The notes: generated by a model from the letters alone, not told the origin. A stretch of DNA of 64,000 nt from Larkinella humicola (GCF_008727875.1 NZ_VTWS01000003.1:372001-436000); one strand, 5' to 3'. Counted from the stretch's first letter, positions 20,868 to 27,667 are shown. Made by a program: numbers and translations.

Positions 20868-20907
20868 ATAATTTAGGCCACGTTACAGAACCGTTGATTA
20901 AAACAAT
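20868..20907. repeat. Direct repeat B, first copy (hlyD 5' leader)
   Basis: The 40 bases just upstream of the hlyD start match 22767-22806 at about 31 of 40 positions (shared words GTAAATA, TTTAGGCCA, GAACC). In this copy it is separated from repeat A by the 3.4-kb exporter operon; in the second copy only about 10 bases separate A from B. Confidence 0.7.
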
Positions 20908-20950
20908 ATTAAAACCCATAAATTTCAACTCTTGAATTTTAAAAATTGAA

Positions 20951-21457
20951 CTATAAATAAATATTACAAAAATATACATAGGTATTAAAGGTGCTATGAA
21001 TCAAAAATATAAGAAGAAATGATTTTAGTAAATTATCTTTGTTAATTAAAACAGCATAAGCAAGAATTAATCCAATCAAAAAAGCATAAAACATATATAT
21101 TGAATTATAGGAGTGACTTAACCCAAATACTATTGAAGATACAAATAATGATAATAAATAACTATACTTCCATTTTGTAAAATACAAAATCCCATATATT
21201 ATACATATTTGAAATAAAAAAGATTCAAGTATTGGAGCTATAATTGAAACTGTTAAGAATAATTCCTCATTTGTTAAATTTGATAGATCAGCCCCTGATA
21301 ATGAATCTTCATAGCCAAAAATTTCTATTGTAAAAGAAAATGCATAACTTACTATTAGTGACAATAGTAATAATACAAGATATTGGATAATAATACCTTT
21401 CCAAAATAGGAAATTGTGAAATTTATAAAAAATCGCATTTTCAGTTATTTGTATCAT
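20951..21457 (-). CDS. CPBP-family (Abi/CAAX-like) intramembrane protein, candidate bacteriocin immunity
   Basis: 168 residues, strongly hydrophobic, with about five transmembrane segments. The CPBP motifs are recognisable but altered: motif 1 reads PILESFLFQ instead of the usual PxxEExxFR, so the second Glu and the Arg are replaced; motif 2 is FGLSH and motif 3 HSTFN, both keeping the His and Asn expected of the family. CPBP proteins are membrane glutamic proteases, and in lactic acid bacteria some confer bacteriocin self-immunity; that role here is inferred from its place between the peptide genes and the exporter. The coding sequence is very AT-rich compared with both flanks. Confidence 0.82.
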   Translation of the reverse strand: MIQITENAIFYKFHNFLFWKGIIIQYLVLLLLSLIVSYAFSFTIEIFGYEDSLSGADLSNLTNEELFLTVSIIAPILESFLFQICIIYGILYFTKWKYSYLLSLFVSSIVFGLSHSYNSIYMFYAFLIGLILAYAVLINKDNLLKSFLLIFLIHSTFNTYVYFCNIYL

Positions 21458-21522
21458 AATTATTGTATATCTATAATAAGAATAAGCTAAAAATCCAGAA
21501 CCTATGATTGTGTAAATAAGCT

Positions 21523-21648
21523 TTATTTGGCAAATTCTTTACCCAGTTCAAAAAAATACCTTAGAATAGCTAATGAAACTATACTCATCAATATTATATA
21601 CAGAAATAAATTTGCTTTTTTTTCAGTATCAGTGAGCGGATTTTTCAT
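21523..21648 (-). CDS. 41-residue single-helix membrane peptide (unrecognised)
   Basis: A short ORF read directly from the minus strand, start ATG 21646-21648, stop TAA 21523-21525. It has a charged N-terminus (KNPLTDTEKKAN), one strongly hydrophobic segment of about 19 residues (LFLYIILMSIVSLAIL and on), and a charged tail ELGKEFAK. No double-glycine leader. It sits on the same strand between the GG-peptide genes and the CPBP gene, 66 bases upstream of the latter. Small one-helix proteins in this position are often immunity proteins, but no family is recognised. The tail resembles the end of the peptide at 21726-21908 (GKAFAEKH), which may be coincidence. There is no clear ribosome binding site, as is common in Bacteroidota. 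Confidence 0.5.
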   Translation of the reverse strand: MKNPLTDTEKKANLFLYIILMSIVSLAILRYFFELGKEFAK

Positions 21649-21681
21649 ATATGTTCTGTTTAAAAATCAATCAAAAATAAA

Positions 21682-21720
21682 TATCCAGGAGTATAATTTC
21701 AGAAATTATACTCCTGGATA
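21682..21720 (-). terminator. Perfect 19-bp inverted repeat after the GG-peptide genes
   Basis: Bases 21682-21700 are the exact reverse complement of 21702-21720, with a single base between, starting 5 bases after the stop codon of the second peptide gene. On the minus strand it is followed by a T-rich stretch. Most likely a terminator or mRNA-stabilising hairpin that raises peptide expression above the downstream genes. Confidence 0.75.
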
Positions 21721-21725
21721 AAAAA

Positions 21726-21908
21726 CTAATGTTTTTCGGCAAAAGCTTTACCTTCGTCCCATCCCCATTTAAAAAGTTGATAGCTTAAAGCTGTTGCTCC
21801 TACTAACAATCCTATGAATGGTATGAATCCTCCTGACATTTCTATCATCTCACTCGAGTTCAACTCTTCAAAATATTCAGATTCTGTAAGCACCAATTTA
21901 TTTTCCAT
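21726..21908 (-). CDS. Double-glycine-leader bacteriocin-like peptide B
   Basis: 60 residues. The leader (1-27) ends MIEMSGG with hydrophobic residues at -4 (Met), -7 (Met) and -12 (Leu), the classic pattern cut by C39 exporters. The predicted mature peptide of 33 residues starts FIPFIGLLVG, contains a GxxxG motif (GLLVG), an aromatic stretch FKWGWDEG and a basic end. GxxxG in a short amphipathic peptide is the hallmark of class IIb two-peptide bacteriocins. It is 46 bases downstream of peptide A on the same strand and ends at a perfect hairpin. There are no cysteines, so lanthionine or disulfide maturation is unlikely. Antimicrobial activity is inferred. Confidence 0.78.
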   Translation of the reverse strand: MENKLVLTESEYFEELNSSEMIEMSGGFIPFIGLLVGATALSYQLFKWGWDEGKAFAEKH

Positions 21909-21954
21909 ATTTGTTCACAATTTGAATTGATGTAAAAAATGGGCACTAATGAAG

Positions 21955-22155
21955 TCATAATAAATGATTATGACTTCCCTGTGGTGAATTTCCGAAGAAT
22001 TTTTGATAGGTATATCCCAGTATAAAGCCAGTTATAGGAAGAGTTAAAAGGCCAAAGAATCCTCCAGAATATTCATTTTGCTCCTGGCTTGTCAATGGTT
22101 CAACTTCCAAGTCTTGAAAAGTATCCCTTTCTAGTTTTAAATCTAATGTTTGCAT
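21955..22155 (-). CDS. Double-glycine-leader bacteriocin-like peptide A
   Basis: 66 residues. The leader (1-32) ends QNEYSGG with Tyr at -4 and Leu at -12; position -7 is Gln, so the pattern is slightly weaker than in peptide B. The predicted mature peptide of 34 residues starts FFGLLTLP, carries a GxxxG motif (GFILG) in a hydrophobic stretch and ends in a polar GNSPQGSHNHLL tail. It is first in the minus-strand peptide operon, preceded by a good -7 promoter element. With peptide B it forms a plausible two-component pair. No homologue is recognised by name. Confidence 0.75.
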   Translation of the reverse strand: MQTLDLKLERDTFQDLEVEPLTSQEQNEYSGGFFGLLTLPITGFILGYTYQKFFGNSPQGSHNHLL

Positions 22156-22233
22156 TGGTTTTTAAATTAATTGTCTCCCAACCTCCCCGCCATCTCATCC
22201 TCCCGGGCTGGTGAGCTGCGATGATTGGTTGCA

Positions 22234-22241
22234 CAAACCTA
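22234..22241 (-). promoter_or_regulatory. Bacteroidota -7 element TAGGTTTG upstream of peptide A
   Basis: The minus strand reads TAGGTTTG, an exact TAnnTTTG match, placing the transcript start about 70 bases before the peptide A ATG. No clear TTG -33 element is found at the usual spacing, which fits a regulated promoter. Nearby CACTGGGAGTGG (22267-22278) contains a small palindrome that could be a site for the divergent XRE regulator. Confidence 0.45.
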
Positions 22242-22391
22242 AACACTGTCCAGCAATTATCTTGCCACTGGGAGTGGTAAAAATTCTATTCTCAGTGGGA
22301 ATCCGACAATTATTTCTTAAACGTCTGGCAATCTCTGCTTTTGAAGTGACTTTCCCGGTAACCGCACGTCTGAGCATAAAACACTCATCCT

Positions 22392-22655
22392 ATGCAACAG
22401 GAGATCGACATCGCGAGAATACTCCGTAAAGTACGTGATCTATATGGCTATACCTTGGAGGGCGTAGCGGATGGCCTGGGGAAAAGCACCGAAGGGTATC
22501 GGAAATATGAAGCGGGTCAGACCGATCCTACGTTTAAAACCCTTCAACAACTTGCTCGCTTTTATAGAATTACGGTTGTTCAATTAATTGCCTTTGATGA
22601 AGAGAGCATGATCCAGATCATGGTAAAAAACAGAACCCAGCAAAAGAACAAGTAG
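22392..22655 (+). CDS. XRE-family helix-turn-helix regulator
   Basis: 87 residues, almost entirely one helix-turn-helix domain: IARILRKVRDLYGYTLEGVADGLGKS (helices 1-2) and STEGYRKYEAGQTDPTFKTLQQLARFY (recognition helix and support), then a short basic tail. It is divergent from the GG-peptide operon with about 236 bases between, so it is a natural candidate to control the peptide genes; this is inference. Its stop codon directly abuts direct repeat A', so the gene lies just inside the duplicated boundary. Confidence 0.85.
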   Translation: MQQEIDIARILRKVRDLYGYTLEGVADGLGKSTEGYRKYEAGQTDPTFKTLQQLARFYRITVVQLIAFDEESMIQIMVKNRTQQKNK

Positions 22656-22667
22656 CGATTTCGGTCG

Positions 22668-22754
22668 ATGCCCAGTGTGGCCGTCGCGGGCAAAACCGCC
22701 GTCTGCGTCTGGGAGTTGGATGGAAAGGTGATGACGGGGACTGTGGGGTTGTAG
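22668..22754 (+). pseudogene. 3' remnant of a second BNR-protein gene
   Basis: 28 codons plus stop, still in frame (MPSVAVAGKTAVCVW... ending GTVGL), match the C-terminus of the BNR protein at 16455-17504 with three residue differences. Nothing of the rest of the gene is present: the sequence upstream is the XRE gene. This is the repeat A' copy and marks an old duplication or recombination event; it is not expected to be expressed. Confidence 0.85.
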
Positions 22755-22766
22755 GATTAATCCTAG

Positions 22767-22806
22767 GTAAATAGTTTAGGCCAGACTACGGAACCATTAA
22801 TCAGAA
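22767..22806. repeat. Direct repeat B, second copy (orphan hlyD leader)
   Basis: Resembles the hlyD upstream region at 20868-20907 (about 31 of 40 bases). Here there is no hlyD or exporter gene; it follows the BNR remnant after about 10 bases. It is as if the 3.4-kb exporter operon had been removed from this copy, or inserted into the other. Confidence 0.65.
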
Positions 22807-22946
22807 TATGGAGCAAAACGGACCCGATAAATCCGTTGTTCATTCGAATGATGCTGTATAGAACTTCATTAAAAAATCTATCAATCCAGAAAGTAACACT
22901 TACGCAACCGGTTCATTCACAACTAAAAACGGGTAGGTTTGAAACG
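22807..22946. other. Non-coding stretch between repeat B' and a terminator
   Basis: No ORF of interest, no repeat and no promoter element recognised. Together with 22656-22806 it makes a gap of about 345 bases between the XRE gene and the lipoprotein gene, filled by duplication debris. Confidence 0.5.
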
Positions 22947-22983
22947 AAAAAGCCGCCCTGATCCTCAGACCAGAGCGGCTTTT
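22947..22983 (-). terminator. Terminator of the lipoprotein gene
   Basis: AAAAAGCCGC (22947-22956) pairs with GCGGCTTTT (22975-22983). Read on the minus strand it follows the stop at 23000 by 17 bases and ends in a T-run. Confidence 0.82.
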
Positions 22984-22999
22984 GGTAACCTGCCTTCAA

Positions 23000-23713
23000 T
23001 CAGTTGCCCGGCTTCACCTCCGCAACAACTTTGATCTTGTTGTAATACAAAGTCGTCAGCCCTTCGAAACCGGAGTCCGTGCCGACCAGCAGCCACAATT
23101 CACCGGCACTGTTGGTTTTGGCCGTAATCGGCTGCGTGGTGCTGCGCTGGATGAGTTTATACTGCGTTGCGTCGTTTCCGGCACCAATGTTGCCCAGCAC
23201 CGGCACGGCATCGCTACCCGTAGCCTGGTTGCCTTTGTCGATGTTCAGACGGTAGTCGTCGCCTTCCTTCACTTTCTTCGGTTCCGTGGCCAAAACCCCG
23301 GCTTTCAGGTAGACACTGCCACCCGGCGAACCGCCAATCCCGACGCTGTTGTCGCCGTATTTCGACGCTAATTCTACTTCAAAATCAATCGAATACGTCT
23401 GATTCGGCTTCAAACCCGTCACTTTCTTTTTCAAAAACATGAACAGATCGTCGCTGCGGTTGTGGCCCGAAATCATGAACGACTTTTTGGAGACATCCAG
23501 CGGCTCGGGCAACGCCTTGTGGCCCGACTGAAACTCGATGATCTCCTCCTGAGCCGTCGAATAATCCGTCACCTCGGCAATCCAGCCATCGGTATTGTTC
23601 CGAAAATCAGAGTTGGTCAAGGTTACCGGACCATTGGGATCCACTTCACTATCCTGACAAGCCGCGCCCATGAATAACCACATGGCGGCAAACGTCCATT
23701 TTACAAACTTCAT
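23000..23713 (-). CDS. Secreted lipoprotein, unrecognised family
   Basis: About 237 residues from MKFVKWTFAAMW. The signal peptide ends in a lipobox LFMGAAC, so Cys19 should be lipidated. The mature part looks all-beta (DGWIAEVTDYS, YSIDFEVELASKYGDNSVGIGGSPGGSVYLKAG split over several strands), resembling carbohydrate-binding or jelly-roll folds of surface lipoproteins, but no family is recognised. The start at 23713 is preferred because the 24 codons upstream (to 23785) are translation of an intergenic inverted repeat. It is separated from the VWA gene upstream by that repeat. Confidence 0.75.
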   Translation of the reverse strand: MKFVKWTFAAMWLFMGAACQDSEVDPNGPVTLTNSDFRNNTDGWIAEVTDYSTAQEEIIEFQSGHKALPEPLDVSKKSFMISGHNRSDDLFMFLKKKVTGLKPNQTYSIDFEVELASKYGDNSVGIGGSPGGSVYLKAGVLATEPKKVKEGDDYRLNIDKGNQATGSDAVPVLGNIGAGNDATQYKLIQRSTTQPITAKTNSAGELWLLVGTDSGFEGLTTLYYNKIKVVAEVKPGN

Positions 23714-23732
23714 AACTCTAGCTTTTAATACA

Positions 23733-23808
23733 CCCCTAAATCCCCTAAAGGGGACTTTTTTGCATTTGGTAGATTCTGCGTCCAAGTCCCCTTCAGGGGA
23801 TTTAGGGG
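23733..23808. repeat. CCCCTAAATCCCC inverted-repeat element, copy 1
   Basis: Arms 23733-23757 and 23784-23808 (25 nt each, one mismatch) around a 26-nt spacer. Each arm contains its own small palindrome (CCCCTAAAGGGG; CCCCTTCAGGGG). It lies between the VWA gene and the lipoprotein gene. The same element occurs at 31756-31856 and 50983-51062. Confidence 0.9.
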
Positions 23809-23883
23809 CTGATATGAAACAAAACAGTGTGGTAGCTACCGGTTGAATGACCCCGGTTTGGAAGGCACCGTTGGAACGTTCGT

Positions 23884-25752
23884 TTATTTTTCGGCGGTTT
23901 TCTTCGCCACTTCCGACCCATTCGACAGAGAATGAGCCAGTTTCACCAACCGAATAAATTCACTCCGGTAGCCTTCCGGGTCACGACCGAGGGCTTTTTT
24001 CGCCAGCGTTTCGACCTGGCTATAGTGCGCCTTCCCTTTAAATTCCGAGTCGCGGAGCAGCAGCCCGAATTCGGCGACGGAAGCCGAAAACCGGAAGTCG
24101 GCCGAGGTTTTGTCCCACGTTTGCGGCTGGTACGTTACGACCTGTTTCACCAACTGACTGGTTTCGTCATCCGGTTTTTTGTAGCGGATTTTCAGCGTCA
24201 GCAATTCATTCGGGTCGCCCGTCGAAGTCGCCTGCCGCTGGTATTTCAGTGGGTCCACTTTCTGCAAATACCGGCTTTCGACGCCCGCCGGAATGATTTC
24301 GTATAAAGCCGTCACGGTATGCCCCGAACCCATTTCACCGGCATCTTTCTGGTCGTCGTGGAAATCTTCGTTGTTCAGCATCCGGTTTTCGTAGCCGATC
24401 AGCCGGTAACCCTGCACCCGCGCCGGGTTAAACTCCAACTGAAGTTTCACGTCTTTCGCAACCGTGAACAGCGTGCCACCGAACTCTTTGCCAAACACTT
24501 TCTGCGCTTCCTGCAAATTATCGATGTACGCGTAATTCCCGTTGCCTTTGTCTGACAATACCTCCAGTTTGTTGTCTTTGTAATTGCCCATTCCGAAACC
24601 CAGCACGCTCAGGAAAACACCTGATTTCCGCTTTTCCTCCACCAGCCGCTGCATGTCGCCGTCGCTCGAAACGCCCACGTTGAAATCGCCGTCGGTGGCC
24701 AGAATCACGCGGTTATTGCCCTCTTTCCGGAAATTTTCCTGCGCAATCTGGTACGCCAGCCGGATGCCTTCGCCCCCTGCCGTGGAACCTCCCGCCGACA
24801 ACTGACTGATCGCATCCTTGATTTTTTGCGGTTCATTGCCCGGCGTCGAAGGCAGCACCAGCCCGGCGGCTCCGGCATACACGACAATCGCCACCCGATC
24901 CTGCGGGCGGAGTTGATCGACCAGCAAACCGAGCGCGGTTTTGACCAGCGGAAGTTTGTTGTCAGATTCCATCGAACCCGATACGTCGATCAGAAAAACC
25001 AGGTTGGAGGCAGGCAGGTTGCCGGTCGGGATGCTTTTGGCCTGTAGCCCGATGCGGAGCAGTTGCAAACCCGGATTCCAGGGGGAGTCGGACAACTCGG
25101 TTTTAACGGCCACCGGATCAGTCCCGGTCGGTTGCGGATCGTCGTATTCAAAATAATTGACCATTTCTTCGACCCGGACAGCATCTTTGGGCGGCAAGTT
25201 TCCGCCGTTCAAAAACCGCCGGATGTTGCCGTAAGCAGCCCGGTCTACATCGACCGAAAACGTGGTAACTGGCTGGCTCTGAGCCATTCGAAAGCCGGTT
25301 TCATCAATTTTGCTGTAATCTTCGGTGTTAAAAACAGGAACGACTACGTGTTCAACCGCGTAGGAGGTGGCCGACCGCATACCCACACCCATCGGCCTCG
25401 GCATACTTTGTTGATGAACCGTACCATATCCGACCACCACCGATTCCTGTAAGCCCCGGACATCGGTATTGAGTTTTACATCGACCACCGTTTGCGTCGT
25501 AATTTTCACTTCGGCTCGCTGAAAACCAATGGAGTTGAAAATGAGCAGTTGCGGACCGTCCGGCACGGCGATGGTGTAGCGGCCGTCGGCGTTGGTGGTT
25601 GTCCCGGCCAGAGCGCCCCGGAAAGCGACATTCACGCCCGGCAGCGGCTGGTTCGTGAGGGCATCCGTCACACGGCCCGTAAGGGTCCGACTGGATCGAA
25701 CGGTCGATACGAAGAGCAGTCCGAGCATCAGAATTGAAAAAATAGTGCGCAT
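23884..25752 (-). CDS. VWA-domain exported protein with carboxypeptidase-regulatory N-domain
   Basis: About 622 residues from MRTIFSILMLG (25752), which gives a normal signal peptide. A carboxypeptidase-regulatory-like beta-sandwich (GRVTDALTNQPLPGVNVAF) leads to a LQESVVVGYGT motif normally seen at the plug of SusC-type receptors, but no barrel follows. Next comes a YfbK-like region (TFSVDVDRAAYGNIRRFL; VRVEEMVNYFEYDD), a von Willebrand factor A domain with intact MIDAS motif DVSGSMES, and a C-terminal DUF3520-type domain (FGLLLRDSEFKGKA). Metal-dependent protein binding at the cell surface or periplasm is the family role. It is divergent from a sigma factor gene and may be in its regulon. 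Confidence 0.9.
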   Translation of the reverse strand: MRTIFSILMLGLLFVSTVRSSRTLTGRVTDALTNQPLPGVNVAFRGALAGTTTNADGRYTIAVPDGPQLLIFNSIGFQRAEVKITTQTVVDVKLNTDVRGLQESVVVGYGTVHQQSMPRPMGVGMRSATSYAVEHVVVPVFNTEDYSKIDETGFRMAQSQPVTTFSVDVDRAAYGNIRRFLNGGNLPPKDAVRVEEMVNYFEYDDPQPTGTDPVAVKTELSDSPWNPGLQLLRIGLQAKSIPTGNLPASNLVFLIDVSGSMESDNKLPLVKTALGLLVDQLRPQDRVAIVVYAGAAGLVLPSTPGNEPQKIKDAISQLSAGGSTAGGEGIRLAYQIAQENFRKEGNNRVILATDGDFNVGVSSDGDMQRLVEEKRKSGVFLSVLGFGMGNYKDNKLEVLSDKGNGNYAYIDNLQEAQKVFGKEFGGTLFTVAKDVKLQLEFNPARVQGYRLIGYENRMLNNEDFHDDQKDAGEMGSGHTVTALYEIIPAGVESRYLQKVDPLKYQRQATSTGDPNELLTLKIRYKKPDDETSQLVKQVVTYQPQTWDKTSADFRFSASVAEFGLLLRDSEFKGKAHYSQVETLAKKALGRDPEGYRSEFIRLVKLAHSLSNGSEVAKKTAEK

Positions 25753-25863
25753 GGTCGTATGGAATTGAGGAGTCTTTTTTCTCCTATGGATGCAAACCGG
25801 TTTTGAATTCCATACGGCACCGAAACTTTTTTTTGTAAGTTGCACAGCAGCCGTATCCAGCGT

Positions 25864-26454
25864 ATGTTTTTCAGGCAGTTCCGAAAATCCAAACCCGTTA
25901 CCGACGCCGACTACCTTTCGGCTTATAAAACTACGGGCGATCTGGAACTGCTTGGGGCGTTGTATGAACGGTATATGGACCTCGTGTATGCGGTGTGTTA
26001 CAAGTACTTGCGCGACGAAGACGAAAGCAAAGACGCGGTAATGCAGTTATTCGAACAACTGATTACGGATTTGCGGAAATACGAGATTCAGAACTTTAAA
26101 AGCTGGCTTCATTCGACCGCCCGCAACCACTGCCTGATGCAGTTGCGACAGCGGAAAATGATCGCGGGGGAGGTGAATGACGAGACCGAAAGCAGAGCAA
26201 TGCCGCTGACGGTCTGGCCGGAAACCGACGGTCTGGAACTGGAAATGAAGTTGAACCAACTGGACGATTGCCTGAAAAAGCTGTCGGAGGAACAACGCAC
26301 CAGCATTTCCCTGTTTTACCTGAACCAGAAAACCTATGCTGACATTGCCGAACTGACCGGCTACGACCCCAAACACGTGAAAAGCCACCTGCAAAATGGC
26401 CGACGTAACCTGAAAATCTGCCTGGACCGGAACACCGACGCAACCCATGACTGA
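25864..26454 (+). CDS. ECF-type RNA polymerase sigma factor
   Basis: About 196 residues. Region 2 (LLGALYERYMDLVYAVCYKYL, then DESKDAVMQLFEQL) and region 4 (LDDCLKKLSEEQRTSISLFY; YADIAELTGYDPKHVKSHL) are both clear, and no other domains are present. The start MFFRQFRKSK at 25864 is preferred over an in-frame codon at 25840. The stop overlaps the next gene by 8 bases, the usual sigma/anti-sigma coupling. It probably transcribes the divergent VWA gene or its own operon; the signal is unknown. Confidence 0.93.
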   Translation: MFFRQFRKSKPVTDADYLSAYKTTGDLELLGALYERYMDLVYAVCYKYLRDEDESKDAVMQLFEQLITDLRKYEIQNFKSWLHSTARNHCLMQLRQRKMIAGEVNDETESRAMPLTVWPETDGLELEMKLNQLDDCLKKLSEEQRTSISLFYLNQKTYADIAELTGYDPKHVKSHLQNGRRNLKICLDRNTDATHD

Positions 26455-27667
26455 TGCCAACCGACATAACGACCTCCTGACCGCCGACGACCTGCGCAAC
26501 TACCGGGCCGGTACGCTTTCCGCTGCCGAACAGCACCGGGTGGAACGGCTGTTGCTGGAAAATCCGCTGTATGCCGACGCGCTGGAAGGACTGGAAGCCG
26601 CTGAACAGGAAGGCATTGCGCTTCATACGGCGTCGAATGCGTTGCGCGAACGGTTGCAAAACCGCATCGGCAACCCAAAAATCCGGCGATGGCCGGTTTG
26701 GATCCCGGCTGCTGCGGCTTCGGTGGTGCTGGCGTTGAGTATTGGTTTGTATCTGCGGTTACAGGAAAAACCGCAATCAGAGCGTATGGTCAGCTTACCA
26801 GCGCCGAAAATTTCAGCGACAGAAAAAACCGCTCCGCCGGTCTTTCCTACTGAAATCCCTCGTTCGGAACGAATTGCGAAAAAAGTTGCGCCACCGAAAC
26901 CCGCACTGGCGAACCCAAAAGTGGCACAGAATCCTTCCAAAGACAGCCTGATTTTTCCGAAGAATTATTTAATTGCCTCCTCGTCAGAACGGAGGGCAGC
27001 ACCCGGGGCGTTTCGTTCAGCATCCGAAGAAATCGTGGTTTACAACACGACCGGTCTTGATAATCCGGGATTGAGCGGTCAAGTGACTGACGAAGCGAAC
27101 CAGCCCCTGGCGGGTGTTTCGATTGTTGCCAAAAAGGCCCGACGTAGCAGCAGTAGCGATTCGTTGGGACGGTTCCGGTTGGAGAATGTCGATCAACAAG
27201 ACTCGTTGCAAATCATGTCCGTCGGTTTTGAAACGCAAACCGTTCGGGTTGCGGACCTTGAAACCACTAAAATCCAGCTAAAACCGGATTCGAAGGCCCT
27301 GTCAGAAGTCGTTGCGGTAGGATACGGTCAACAAGCCCAGGCCAACAAGCCCGCAGCGAGACGGGTGTCCTCGCTGGCCCTGGCGAATTCAGGTGCTCCC
27401 TCCGCCCCTGCCAACTTCAAAACCTACCTTGAAGAAAACCGCCGGATGCCGCCCGAAGCGAAGGCGAAAAGCGTTACCGGAACGGTGCGCGTCCGGTTTC
27501 AGGTCGCTGCCGACGGTTCGGTCAGCCAGTACACGATTGTGCAATCGCTGGGATACGGTTGCGATGAAGAAGCGATCCGGCTCATCCGCGAAGGCCCGCG
27601 CTGGAAACCGGCTTTCCGGAATGGCCAACCATTCATCCAGTTTGTGGAACAGGACATTGCGTTCTGA
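26447..27667 (+). CDS. Anti-sigma-like membrane protein fused to carboxypeptidase-regulatory and TonB C-terminal domains
   Basis: 406 residues. The N-terminal cytoplasmic part (1-80; LTADDLRNYRAGTLSAAEQHRVERLL) looks like an anti-sigma domain, followed by one transmembrane helix (VWIPAAAASVVLALSIGLYL). A linker rich in Lys and Pro leads to a carboxypeptidase-regulatory-like domain (LSGQVTDEANQPLAGVSIV), a SEVVAVGYGQQ motif like that of SusC plugs, and a TonB C-terminal domain (VTGTVRVRFQVAADGSVSQY; CDEEAIRLI). It probably holds the sigma factor at the inner membrane, while the periplasmic part contacts an outer-membrane protein. This fusion is unusual next to the common FecR design. Translationally coupled to the sigma gene. 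Confidence 0.85.
   Translation: MTDANRHNDLLTADDLRNYRAGTLSAAEQHRVERLLLENPLYADALEGLEAAEQEGIALHTASNALRERLQNRIGNPKIRRWPVWIPAAAASVVLALSIGLYLRLQEKPQSERMVSLPAPKISATEKTAPPVFPTEIPRSERIAKKVAPPKPALANPKVAQNPSKDSLIFPKNYLIASSSERRAAPGAFRSASEEIVVYNTTGLDNPGLSGQVTDEANQPLAGVSIVAKKARRSSSSDSLGRFRLENVDQQDSLQIMSVGFETQTVRVADLETTKIQLKPDSKALSEVVAVGYGQQAQANKPAARRVSSLALANSGAPSAPANFKTYLEENRRMPPEAKAKSVTGTVRVRFQVAADGSVSQYTIVQSLGYGCDEEAIRLIREGPRWKPAFRNGQPFIQFVEQDIAF

Noticed and set aside
21527-21721. 64-codon plus-strand ORF in the AT-rich island
   Set aside because: It runs through the perfect palindrome and antisense to the 41-residue ORF; no domain or start context supports it.
22195-22377. 60-codon minus-strand ORF just upstream of peptide A
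   Set aside because: It covers the intergenic promoter region with the TAGGTTTG element, has no signal, leader or known domain, and ends close to the peptide start; most likely chance.
23714-23785. Upstream start codon extending the lipoprotein
   Set aside because: The extra codons are translation of the inverted-repeat element, and the lipobox signal peptide only works from the ATG at 23713.
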